DNA of 64,000 nucleotides, taken from NCBI GenBank assembly GCA_947502405.1, contig CANMZT010000001.1, positions 310,001 through 374,000 of the forward strand, read 5' to 3'. Numbering within the stretch: position 1 is the first letter of the stretch; every line of letters begins with the position of its first letter. This stretch comes from an uncultured Algibacter sp. (GTDB lineage: Bacteria > Bacteroidota > Bacteroidia > Flavobacteriales > Flavobacteriaceae). A program made the translations under genes and the position numbers. This document shows, piece after piece, positions 26,365 to 34,531 of the stretch. The notes under the pieces were generated by a model. It was not told where the DNA came from and made no database searches. It saw nothing but the letters and a program-made list of their open reading frames with translations.

Positions 26365-26499
26365 ATGGGAAGTAAATCTAAAATGAATCTTATGAAATCT
26401 TACAAAATCAATAAAAAGGAAGCGGAACAAAAGTTAAAAAAACAAAAAAAGGAAAACGCTCTGGATATAATAAGTAAATCAATAACAAAGCCTTTCTGA
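26365..26499 (+). CDS. Possible small basic protein (44 aa)
   Basis: An open frame MGSKSKMNLMKSYKINKKEAE... ending ITKPF, very Lys-rich. It ends 42 bases before ssb. No ribosome-binding or homology evidence; it may be chance in an A-rich stretch. Confidence 0.25.
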   Translation: MGSKSKMNLMKSYKINKKEAEQKLKKQKKENALDIISKSITKPF

Positions 26500-26541
26500 A
26501 TGGTTCAGATAGGTCAATATTAATCTTTAAATTTTTTAATT

Positions 26542-26895
26542 ATGAGTACTCTAAGAAACAAAGTACAGTTAATTGGCAACGTGGGAAACGAGCCAGAAAT
26601 CACAAACCTTGAAAGTGGAAAGAAAGTTGCGAAATTTTCAATCGCTACAAATGAATCTTATAAGGATTCTAAAGGCGAAAAAGTGACAAACACCCAATGG
26701 CACAATATTGTAGCATGGGGAAAGATTGCCGAAATCGTAGAGAAATATGTTGGCAAAGGAAAAGAAGTAGCACTTGAAGGCAAATTAACCTCACGCTCTT
26801 ATGAAACTAAAGAGGGAGAAAAAAGATACGTTACCGAAGTGGTCGTAGATGAAATTCTTCTTTTAGGAATTAAAGGCGATAACGCTACGGAATAA
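26542..26895 (+). CDS. ssb: Single-stranded DNA-binding protein
   Basis: A 117-residue OB-fold protein. The N-terminal MSTLRNKVQLIGNVGNEPEI, KVAKFSIATNESYKD, WHNIVAWGKIAEIVEKYVGKG and EGKLTSRSYETKEGEKRYVTEVV pattern is classic for SSB. It is short and lacks the acidic DDDIPF tail of chromosomal SSBs, as is common for element-encoded copies. It probably coats single-stranded DNA during transfer or element replication. It is followed by a terminator. Confidence 0.95.
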   Translation: MSTLRNKVQLIGNVGNEPEITNLESGKKVAKFSIATNESYKDSKGEKVTNTQWHNIVAWGKIAEIVEKYVGKGKEVALEGKLTSRSYETKEGEKRYVTEVVVDEILLLGIKGDNATE

Positions 26896-26904
26896 TTGAA
26901 AATT

Positions 26905-26942
26905 AAAAGAGAGCGTTCCTGTGGAAAGATGCGCTCTCTTTT
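26905..26942 (+). terminator. Terminator after ssb
   Basis: An 11-bp perfect stem AAAAGAGAGCG / CGCTCTCTTTT with a 16-base loop lies ten bases after the ssb stop, and the descending arm ends in T residues. Confidence 0.85.
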
Positions 26943-26972
26943 TCATTATTAATCTTATTAAATAGAATTACA

Positions 26973-27353
26973 ATGAATGATAAAGTTAACAAAATAAAAG
27001 CCGATTTGCAACATTTTTGTGGTACAGAAATGTTCTTTAAAATTCCATTAATTGGAACTCGTTTTACAGATGGATTAAAATATTTAGCCAACGAAGCGGA
27101 ATGCTTTTGGTTGATTACAGATGCATCCGTAATTGCAAAAAGTTTATCGAACAGAAGTGAATTTATTACCATCGATTTTAAACGACTTTCTGAAAAGGAA
27201 CAGTTTGAAAAGCAATGTGAAGCCATCATTAATTATAGTGATGGAAATGATAAAATTTTTGAAACGCACCGATATAATGTAACCGATTTTCCTTTGGATG
27301 AATTGCGATTATTTTTTGTAGATAATACGCTGATGCTTCCAAGTGAATATTAA
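26973..27353 (+). CDS. DUF6876-like element protein
   Basis: A 126-residue cytoplasmic protein. LQHFCGTEMFFKIPL, RFTDGLKYLANEAECFWLITDA and the ending LRLFFVDNTLMLPSEY are the pattern I associate with DUF6876 proteins of Bacteroidetes mobile elements. The function is unknown. It forms a short operon with the 65-residue protein downstream (11-base gap), bounded by the ssb terminator and the one at 27591. Confidence 0.7.
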   Translation: MNDKVNKIKADLQHFCGTEMFFKIPLIGTRFTDGLKYLANEAECFWLITDASVIAKSLSNRSEFITIDFKRLSEKEQFEKQCEAIINYSDGNDKIFETHRYNVTDFPLDELRLFFVDNTLMLPSEY

Positions 27354-27364
27354 ATTTTTGAGAT

Positions 27365-27562
27365 ATGATTTATATTAAATTTCAAGATTTGAGTTCGGAA
27401 AAGCAAGAGGAACTTTTACAAGTTTCAAGAGAACACGTTACATATCTTTATGGAGATTCCATTAAAAAGTATGTTGACGAAACTGGCGCAGATTATGATA
27501 GCCTGATAGACGAAGAAATGATTAAAAATTTATACACTTACAGTTATGTTTTTAACATTTAA
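27365..27562 (+). CDS. Small acidic protein of unknown function (65 aa)
   Basis: MIYIKFQDLSSEKQEELLQVSRE... followed by an acidic middle (DETGADYDSLIDEEMIKN). Its small size, high charge, lack of Cys and position after the DUF6876-like gene suggest an antirestriction- or regulator-like accessory protein, but no family is recognised. A strong terminator follows. Confidence 0.65.
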   Translation: MIYIKFQDLSSEKQEELLQVSREHVTYLYGDSIKKYVDETGADYDSLIDEEMIKNLYTYSYVFNI

Positions 27563-27590
27563 AAGATTTATAATTGAATTATTAACCCAG

Positions 27591-27618
27591 GACCTCTAAT
27601 TATTTAGAGGTCTTTTTT
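27591..27618 (+). terminator. Terminator of the DUF6876 operon
   Basis: A 9-bp stem GACCTCTAA / TTAGAGGTC with loop TTAT, directly followed by six T residues. Confidence 0.9.
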
Positions 27619-27763
27619 GTCATGTTATTTTATATTCTGCAACAAAAAGAGCCATTCCTTAAAGATACTTTTAAACTTCAAGAATAACACTCTTAAAAAA
27701 TCGAATTACAATTAGCAATCGTTAAAAAGCCATTACATTTTTGGATGAAATGGTATTTTTTTT

Positions 27764-27961
27764 GTCCAGCGAGCTGGACGAAAAGGAATAGCAAGAGGGT
27801 AACACGCTAGCGCGATGTTATATATATTGATTTGATATTCAATTCATTGAATATCAGTTGTTTATTTGGTTTTTGAACACTTATTTGAATGGCTCTGTTC
27901 CAAAAAGTTTATTGAAAACCATGCGAAAAACACCGAAAACATTGAAAAAGTTTATTGAAAA
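27764..27961 (+). other. Candidate origin of transfer (oriT)
   Basis: Just upstream of the mobilisation genes lie three inverted repeats in under 100 bases: GTCCAGC-GA-GCTGGAC (27764-27779), TAACA...TGTTA around the palindrome CGCTAGCG (27800-27820), and GATATTCAA-TTCA-TTGAATATC (27834-27855). Two 17-base direct repeats (AAAAAGTTTATTGAAAA at 27902-27918 and 27945-27961) follow, the second touching the bfmA start. This mix, plus location, fits an oriT with relaxosome-binding repeats. The nick site cannot be placed. Confidence 0.6.
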
Positions 27962-28357
27962 ATGAAAGTTAAGGACAAATATGAATACGACTATTTAGCA
28001 ATCAATTTAAAGCGCCATGTAGTAAAGCGTTTTCGTAAACTATCAAAAAAATTTGCTAAACCACAATCGGAAACTTTGGATGCCATGGTCGATTTTTTTG
28101 AATGGCACGGGTTCTCGCCATTTGATAAAAAAGAACCAAGTCTTTTGATTGAACTATTAAAGAATCGTAAACGTACTGAAGCAGTAATTGCCATTATAAA
28201 AGACATTGAAAAGAACCATGATAAACCGACAACTGCAATGTTGCAATCTTTATTTATGGAGTTTGAACCAAAGAAAGAAAAATTGATTTTAGAGAAAGAG
28301 GTCAAAGAGAAGGAAGTACTATTTGTAGAAAAAAATGATTCAAATAATCAATTATAA
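27962..28357 (+). CDS. BfmA/BtgA-family mobilisation protein
   Basis: A 131-residue basic protein likely to bind oriT and recruit the relaxase. LKRHVVKRFRKLSKKFAKPQSETLDAMVDFFEWHGFSP is the ribbon-helix-helix-like part typical of BfmA/BtgA. The C-terminal half is a charged helix. It is followed four bases later by the relaxase start and preceded directly by the direct repeats of the candidate oriT. Confidence 0.85.
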   Translation: MKVKDKYEYDYLAINLKRHVVKRFRKLSKKFAKPQSETLDAMVDFFEWHGFSPFDKKEPSLLIELLKNRKRTEAVIAIIKDIEKNHDKPTTAMLQSLFMEFEPKKEKLILEKEVKEKEVLFVEKNDSNNQL

Positions 28358-28361
28358 TATT

Positions 28362-29390
28362 ATGTATATTACAATTACAGCTCAAAAATTAGGAGGAGAT
28401 TATTCACAAAGTTCTGCGAATTTTGCTGAGTATCTGGAGAAGGAAAATCAAGGTTTGGAGCAAGAAGATGTGGAACATTTTTTTAATCAATATGGAGATG
28501 AAATTGACGCCAAAGAAGTGGTAAAAGAAATCGATGGCAATACTGCAAAACTCAAAAAGAAAGAACCTAAATTTTATTCAATTACAGTTAGTCCTAGTAA
28601 ATATGAATTGAGAGAATTACAGAATAATTCTGAAGATTTAAAGAAATATACCAGAGCCATAATGAACGATTATGCAACGTCCTTCAATCGAGAAATTAAT
28701 GGTAAACCGATAACCGTTGACGACATAAAATATTTTGCGAAAATTGAGCATCAAAGAACATTCAAAGGCACAGATAAACAGGTAAAAGAAAACCAACCTT
28801 TTGCCACTAAAATACTTCAACTAAAAACCGACATTCGGAAAATTGAACAAGGTCAATTAGAAGGCAATATCAAAAAAATGAAATCTCAAATAATTAAACT
28901 CGAAGTGGAAGCACCACACCAACAAAATGGAAAACGGATTGTTCAAGGGATGAAAAAATCAGGCAATCAAAGTCATATTCATATTATCGTAAGCCGAAAA
29001 GACGCATCAAATTCTGTGAGTTTATCGCCAGGATCTAAACACAAAGCTTCAGAAGTTGAGATGCATGGTAAAATTGTAAAACGTGGATTCGACAGAGATG
29101 CATTTTTTACAAAAGCAGAAAGCACGTTTGATAAAACCTTTGGCTATAAACGCAACTATGCAGAATCCTATAAATCGAAGAAAGATTTTATTAAAAATCC
29201 AAAGCTGTACTTCACAACATTATTAGGATTGCCAGCAAGTGAAAAAGCTATAGCATTTAAAATGCTTGCAAAATCTGGAGTACCTATTGCGAGTATTCCA
29301 ACTAATCAAGTGCAGTTAGCACTTAAAACCATAAGATATTTAAAACGTGGTATAGACGTGGCAATTAAATCAGGTTCAATAGGTATATAA
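28362..29390 (+). CDS. Relaxase/mobilisation protein (MobB, DUF5712-like)
   Basis: Expected to nick oriT and lead the strand to the recipient. The start at 28362 (MYITITAQKLGGDYSQ) is chosen; the frame runs up to 28335 but would overlap bfmA. The region SHIHIIVSRKDASN carries the His-x-His metal site expected of relaxases, and a Tyr-containing N-terminal segment (FAEYLEKE) follows the first strand. At 342 residues it matches the Bacteroides BtgB/BfmB type. The stop abuts the coupling protein gene. Confidence 0.85.
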   Translation: MYITITAQKLGGDYSQSSANFAEYLEKENQGLEQEDVEHFFNQYGDEIDAKEVVKEIDGNTAKLKKKEPKFYSITVSPSKYELRELQNNSEDLKKYTRAIMNDYATSFNREINGKPITVDDIKYFAKIEHQRTFKGTDKQVKENQPFATKILQLKTDIRKIEQGQLEGNIKKMKSQIIKLEVEAPHQQNGKRIVQGMKKSGNQSHIHIIVSRKDASNSVSLSPGSKHKASEVEMHGKIVKRGFDRDAFFTKAESTFDKTFGYKRNYAESYKSKKDFIKNPKLYFTTLLGLPASEKAIAFKMLAKSGVPIASIPTNQVQLALKTIRYLKRGIDVAIKSGSIGI

Positions 29391-29391
29391 A

Positions 29392-30987
29392 ATGGAAATA
29401 CAAGGAATCACATTTACGATTGGATTATTATTTGGAATGAGCTTGGTGTTTTCAAGTCTTTTCAGAATGACCAGATATGCCTTTTTTATAAATCTAATTT
29501 TGACTGTAATTTGCTTAGGACTACTTTTTAAATTAAGTCCTTATTTAATGCATTGGGTTATCCAGCTTCTATATGTTGGTTGTCCGCTTTTACTGATTAA
29601 TACAGTTTTATATGTATTTCTTCACAAGGAAAATGAAATTATGGATTCCAATGATAAGCACCAAGTTCATTTTAAAGTAAAGCGTGGAAATTTCAAAATA
29701 AACAACATCAAACGAGGCGCTTCAATTATTGGCTCTGCAGGAAGTGGAAAGACAGAAAGCGTTGTTTTTAATTTTCTTCAGCATTTTAGCAAGCATAAAT
29801 TTTCTGGTGTGATTCACGATTACAAGAATTTCGAAATTACAGAAATGGCATTTCCTTTATTTGAAAAAAACGAGATTGATTTTAAAGTGATTTCATTCGA
29901 TAATATTCATGATAGAGTAAATCCAATAGCACCAAGATATATGACCAATGAAGAAAGCGTAAATGAGGTCGCAAGAGTACTTATAGAAAATTTATTAGAA
30001 CAAAGAGAGTCCGGAAGTATAGGAACAACAAAATTTTTCAATGATGCAGCAGAAGGCTTAATTGGTGGATTGATTTGGAAGTTAAGAACCTCGCATCCGC
30101 AATATTGTACATTACCACACTTAATAGCTGTTTACCAATATCTCAATACTTCAAGTCTAATTGCATTTTTGAGTAAGAATACAACATCGAGAGCGATGGC
30201 AGATGCTTTTATTAGTGGTAAGGATTCGGACAGACAAACAGCTGGTGTAAAAAGCACCTTGGCCAATGCGCTTAAAAAAATTAGTACGCAACGTATTTTC
30301 ATGACCTTATCCGCAGACGATGTTCCGCTAGATATTAATAGCCAGGAGAAACCTTTGGCGATTTCAGTAGTCAATAATCCGAAATACGAAACAGCCTATT
30401 CGCCAATTATAGCTACTATTATTCACACCATTACGAAACAAATGAGTGTGCGAAATTCAAATGCTTCGTTTTTGTTAATGGAAGAAGCACCAACGATTAG
30501 ACTATTGAATATGCATAGAATTCCAGCCACATTGCGTAGTTATGATATTGCGACGATTTACGTGATGCAAGACAAAATTCAAAACGATATGATGTATGGA
30601 GATAAGGCGAGTAAAGCGATTTTAAGTAATTTATCGTATCAATTCTTCGGAAAAGTAAACGATCCAGACACAGCGAAATATTACGAACGCTTTTTTGAAA
30701 TTGTAAAAAAAGAAACCACAAGCGTAAACAGAGGGCACAATCTTAATTTTGATACACGAATTACAACAGGAGAGCGTGAGGTCGCTAAAATTAGAGCTGA
30801 TGTATTTTTTAGACTAAAAGAAGGCGAATTTATTACGTTCGCTGATGGAAAGGACAGGAAAGTACAATTCAAATTACCTAAAATAGAAAAGCGATTACCA
30901 ACAAAACAACAAGACTATTCTGAAGCCGACTTACAAGCTAATTTTGATAGGGTTTATGAAGAAGCTAAATCTATATTCAAAAATTAA
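29392..30987 (+). CDS. Type IV coupling protein (VirD4/TraG-like)
   Basis: A 531-residue inner-membrane ATPase that delivers the relaxase-DNA complex to the secretion channel. Two or three N-terminal membrane helices (about 5-85) precede the Walker A motif GSAGSGKTES (about 119-128). Downstream are the TraM-recognition-like features (LLMEEAPTIRL; QDKIQNDMMYG). In Bacteroidetes it is often called MobC. It is the last gene of the mobilisation operon before the restriction-modification cargo. Confidence 0.9.
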   Translation: MEIQGITFTIGLLFGMSLVFSSLFRMTRYAFFINLILTVICLGLLFKLSPYLMHWVIQLLYVGCPLLLINTVLYVFLHKENEIMDSNDKHQVHFKVKRGNFKINNIKRGASIIGSAGSGKTESVVFNFLQHFSKHKFSGVIHDYKNFEITEMAFPLFEKNEIDFKVISFDNIHDRVNPIAPRYMTNEESVNEVARVLIENLLEQRESGSIGTTKFFNDAAEGLIGGLIWKLRTSHPQYCTLPHLIAVYQYLNTSSLIAFLSKNTTSRAMADAFISGKDSDRQTAGVKSTLANALKKISTQRIFMTLSADDVPLDINSQEKPLAISVVNNPKYETAYSPIIATIIHTITKQMSVRNSNASFLLMEEAPTIRLLNMHRIPATLRSYDIATIYVMQDKIQNDMMYGDKASKAILSNLSYQFFGKVNDPDTAKYYERFFEIVKKETTSVNRGHNLNFDTRITTGEREVAKIRADVFFRLKEGEFITFADGKDRKVQFKLPKIEKRLPTKQQDYSEADLQANFDRVYEEAKSIFKN

Positions 30988-31044
30988 TATCAGTATCTTT
31001 ATAGCGTAATTTGTTAGACATTAATTAAGATCATTTCAATTTTC

Positions 31045-32433
31045 ATGACCAAAACCAATCGTATAGAATACAAACAAGAACTTACCGAAGGATTAGAAAA
31101 AGAAGTCATTGCTTTTTTGAACTATCGTGAAGGTGGAATTATTTATATAGGTATAGATAAAATAGGTAAAACCTATGGTTTGGCAGATTCTGATGGCGAC
31201 CAATTAAAGATAAAGGATCGGTTGAAGAACAATATTAAACCATCGGCATTAGGATTATTTGATATTGTTAGTGAAGAACGAGAGGGCAAGAATATCATAA
31301 AGATCATAGTGGCAAGTGGATCAGAAAAACCATATCATATAAGAAAATATGGTATGAGTGAAAAGGGTTGCTTTATCCGTATTGGAACTGCTGCAGAACC
31401 CATGCCTCAAAAAATGATTGATACGCTGTTTTCTAAACGTACTAGAAATTCAATCAGTAAAATTAAAGCAGTTACCCAAGACTTAACGTTTAGCCAACTG
31501 AAAATCTATTATGAAGAATCTGGTTATAAATTAGGTAATGCGTTTGCTGAAAATTTAGAATTACTTACAGAAGATGGTGCATATAATTATGCAGCTTATC
31601 TATTAGCTGACAAGAATAACACGTCCATTAAAGTGGCTAAATATTCTGGAAAAACCCGAACAGATTTAATAGAAAGTAATGAATTTGGTAACGAGTGTTT
31701 GGCTAAGGCGACCAAACAAGTGATAGACAAGATTGCGGTAGAAAATAGAACAAATACGAAAATCACTTCAAAAGAACGAAAACAAAACCATCTTTGGAAT
31801 CCTATTGCGCTTCGTGAAGCTATCATCAATGCTTTTGTACATAATGATTATACCAATGAAGTACCACCCAAGTTTGAAATTTTCGCAGATAGAATTGAGA
31901 TTACATCTGCTGGAGGTCTGCCTGAAGGATTGAGCAAGCAAGAATTTTTTGAAGGGTTTTCTGTTCCGAGAAATAAAGAGCTCATGCGAATTTTTAAGGA
32001 TTTGGAATTAGTGGAACAATTAGGTTCTGGTATTCCACGTATTTTAGATCATTATGGTAAAGAGAGTTTTAGTTTTTCTGAAAATTTCCTAAGAATGACT
32101 TTTGTTACTAAAGAAACTACTGCTGAAGTTGATGCTAAAGTAGATAAAGAAGAAGGTGGTCAAATAGGTGGTCAAGAAGGTGGTCAAATAGGTGGTCAAA
32201 TAGATGAAGAAATAAATAACAAAATAGATGCTGTAGAAGAATTAACTCTTAGACAAAAAGAAATTCTTAAAATGATAGCATCTGATAATAGAATAAGTCG
32301 TTCTGGTATTGCGGAAGTTCTACATATTAACGAATCTGCCATTCAAAAACACCTTAATAATCTCAAAGAAAAAGGCTATTTAGAGCGTATTGGTGGAACT
32401 AGAGGTTATTGGGAAATAAATTTAGCGAAATAG
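31045..32433 (+). CDS. AlbA_2/ATPase-like regulator with C-terminal winged helix
   Basis: A 462-residue protein. The N-terminal RIEYKQELTEGLEKEVIAFLNYREGGIIYIGID is the AlbA_2 (Schlafen-like) domain; a central HATPase_c_4-like part follows (LREAIINAFVHNDYTNEVPPKFEIFADRIEITSAGGLP). After a Gly/Gln hinge encoded by four 12-bp repeats (32155-32202), a winged helix ends the protein (LTLRQKEILKMIASDNRISRSGIAEVL). Such proteins are usually called transcriptional regulators, and AlbA_2 proteins also occur in defence loci. It directly precedes the type III restriction-modification genes and may regulate them. Confidence 0.82.
   Translation: MTKTNRIEYKQELTEGLEKEVIAFLNYREGGIIYIGIDKIGKTYGLADSDGDQLKIKDRLKNNIKPSALGLFDIVSEEREGKNIIKIIVASGSEKPYHIRKYGMSEKGCFIRIGTAAEPMPQKMIDTLFSKRTRNSISKIKAVTQDLTFSQLKIYYEESGYKLGNAFAENLELLTEDGAYNYAAYLLADKNNTSIKVAKYSGKTRTDLIESNEFGNECLAKATKQVIDKIAVENRTNTKITSKERKQNHLWNPIALREAIINAFVHNDYTNEVPPKFEIFADRIEITSAGGLPEGLSKQEFFEGFSVPRNKELMRIFKDLELVEQLGSGIPRILDHYGKESFSFSENFLRMTFVTKETTAEVDAKVDKEEGGQIGGQEGGQIGGQIDEEINNKIDAVEELTLRQKEILKMIASDNRISRSGIAEVLHINESAIQKHLNNLKEKGYLERIGGTRGYWEINLAK
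32155..32202 (+). repeat. Four tandem 12-bp repeats inside the AlbA_2 gene
   Basis: GGTGGTCAAATA repeated four times (the second copy has GAA for the last ATA), encoding GGQI/GGQE. The unit is a multiple of three, so slippage would change hinge length without shifting the frame. Confidence 0.9.
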
Positions 32434-32551
32434 AAAGAGCTTAAGTAAAACAACTTTTGATTGACACAGCAACATTATTACAATTATCCTCAATCATCTT
32501 TTTGCAACGTGAAATTATAACAATATCTTTAGCACTTATTTTTACCACTAA

Positions 32552-34531
32552 ATGATAGAATTAAGCCAAAGAGAAAAAGACTATTTAATAGAAAAATTAC
32601 AAAAAGGCGAGCAATTGCCTGATGACTTCAAGTATAAGCTATTTCCTACCACTCAAAAGGAATACGAGCTCGTTTATGCTGGTAAAATGCGTAAGGAAGA
32701 TATTCTTGCAGATGAAGATGGTGTAACTGCTGCACCTTTACAAATTGAAAGAACTTATAATGGCGACCGTGAATCTTATCCTGACGGCTGGAAAAATATG
32801 ATTGTATTTGGCGACAACCTTCAATTTCTCAAAACCATTTACAAAAATGAAGACCCACTCATAAAAGATAAGGTTAAGGGAAAGGTAAAATTAATTTACA
32901 TAGATCCACCATTTGCTACCGCCTCTGATTTTAGTGGTTCTGAGGGTCAAAAGGCATATTCTGATAAAACTAAAGATGCTGAATTTGTTGAATTTTTGCG
33001 TAAAAGGCTTATAGTAGCGAGAGAAATTCTTGCAACAGATGGTAGCATTATGGTTCATCTTGATTATAAGAAAGTACATTATATCAAGGTATTAATGGAT
33101 GAAGTCTTTGGAGAAAGGAATTTGCGTAATGAGATAATTTGGCAACGAACAACAAATACAGGAAGTAGTAAAGCCAGAGCGAGAAAATTTAGTGCGGATA
33201 CTGATACAATTCTTTATTACTCAAAATCCTCAGAATTTCAATTCAATAAATTATTCCGTGAGTATTCAGAAAAATATTTAAAACGATTTAAGTATAAAGA
33301 TAAAAGAGGGTACTACCGCTGGTCAGCACTTAAGACGTATTCACAGGAAAAATATGAATATCTCAAAAAAGAGGATATGCTCAGATGGAGCGACGGTTCT
33401 AAGTATCCAGAACTGAAACAATATTTAAAAAAGTCTAAAGGTGTTCCGATGAATAACTTATGGGCAGATATTAATCACGTAAACCCTATGGCAAAAGAAA
33501 GGGTTGGTTATCCAACTCAAAAGCCCGAAAGACTTATTCAAAGGATAATTGAAGCAACAACTTTTGAGGGCGATTTGGTTTTAGATTTCTTTGCAGGAAG
33601 TGCTACTACATCGGCGGTTGCTGAAAAATTAAATCGTAAATGGATAAGTTGTGATATTGGTAAGTTTAGCTTCTATACAGCTCAAAAACGGATTTTGACT
33701 TTGGAAACTACAAATTCTTTAGTTGAGGAAAATGAAAGTCATAAGGGGAAGGCTAAAGCTTTTATAACTGTAAATACAGGTTTTTATGATATCGAAAAAC
33801 TCTTTTCACTACAACATAAAGAATATCAAGATTTCGTATTAAATCTTTTTGAGGTAAGCCCAAAATCTAAGAAGATTGCGGGAATAGAATTCCAAGGCGA
33901 GCGTAAGGATGGATATGACGTTTTGATATGGAAATATTGGGAGCATAAAGACGCAGCAGTTGATGAAGATTATTTGGAAATTCTTCACAAAAATATTGGT
34001 AAAAAAATTGGCGACCGTATCTATATTATTGCGCCAGCGAATTCTGTACAATTTATTGATGATTATTATGAGATAGGAAATGTACGTTACTATTTTCTAA
34101 AAGTACCTTATCAAATCATACAAGAATTGCATAAGGAGAAATTCAAGAAATTCAGGCAACCTAAAAGTTCGAGCAATGTCAATTCACTTGAAAATGCAGT
34201 TGGTTTTCATTTCATTAGACAACCGGAAGTCAAGTCTTCGTTTGATAATGGTGTCATTACAATAGAGGCTTTCAAAGCCTACTACCCTGATGAAGATACC
34301 TTGGAGGATATTCCTGGTCTGGAAGCCTTGGCAATGGTGGTAGTAGATAAAGACTACAACGGCAAAGAGTTTTTAATGTCCGATGTATTTTTTGCTGCTG
34401 ATATTGTTGACGAGGATAGTCAAGCTAAGGTTTCCATAGAAGATTGTGGCTCTAAAGTAAGTGCAGTATATATCGATATTTATGGCAATGAATTCCGCGA
34501 GGTATTTACCAATAAAAATACCAAGGGATGA
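32552..34531 (+). CDS. mod: Type III restriction-modification methyltransferase subunit
   Basis: A 659-residue beta-class amino-methyltransferase. The catalytic motif DPPF (118-121, a variant of DPPY) precedes the variable target-recognition region, and the SAM motif DFFAGSATT (from 345) comes afterwards, the order expected of the beta class. KPERLIQRIIEATTFEGDLVLDFF is typical of type III Mod. It defines the DNA target for itself and for Res. Its stop overlaps the res start (ATGA), so the two are translationally coupled. Confidence 0.92.
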   Translation: MIELSQREKDYLIEKLQKGEQLPDDFKYKLFPTTQKEYELVYAGKMRKEDILADEDGVTAAPLQIERTYNGDRESYPDGWKNMIVFGDNLQFLKTIYKNEDPLIKDKVKGKVKLIYIDPPFATASDFSGSEGQKAYSDKTKDAEFVEFLRKRLIVAREILATDGSIMVHLDYKKVHYIKVLMDEVFGERNLRNEIIWQRTTNTGSSKARARKFSADTDTILYYSKSSEFQFNKLFREYSEKYLKRFKYKDKRGYYRWSALKTYSQEKYEYLKKEDMLRWSDGSKYPELKQYLKKSKGVPMNNLWADINHVNPMAKERVGYPTQKPERLIQRIIEATTFEGDLVLDFFAGSATTSAVAEKLNRKWISCDIGKFSFYTAQKRILTLETTNSLVEENESHKGKAKAFITVNTGFYDIEKLFSLQHKEYQDFVLNLFEVSPKSKKIAGIEFQGERKDGYDVLIWKYWEHKDAAVDEDYLEILHKNIGKKIGDRIYIIAPANSVQFIDDYYEIGNVRYYFLKVPYQIIQELHKEKFKKFRQPKSSSNVNSLENAVGFHFIRQPEVKSSFDNGVITIEAFKAYYPDEDTLEDIPGLEALAMVVVDKDYNGKEFLMSDVFFAADIVDEDSQAKVSIEDCGSKVSAVYIDIYGNEFREVFTNKNTKG

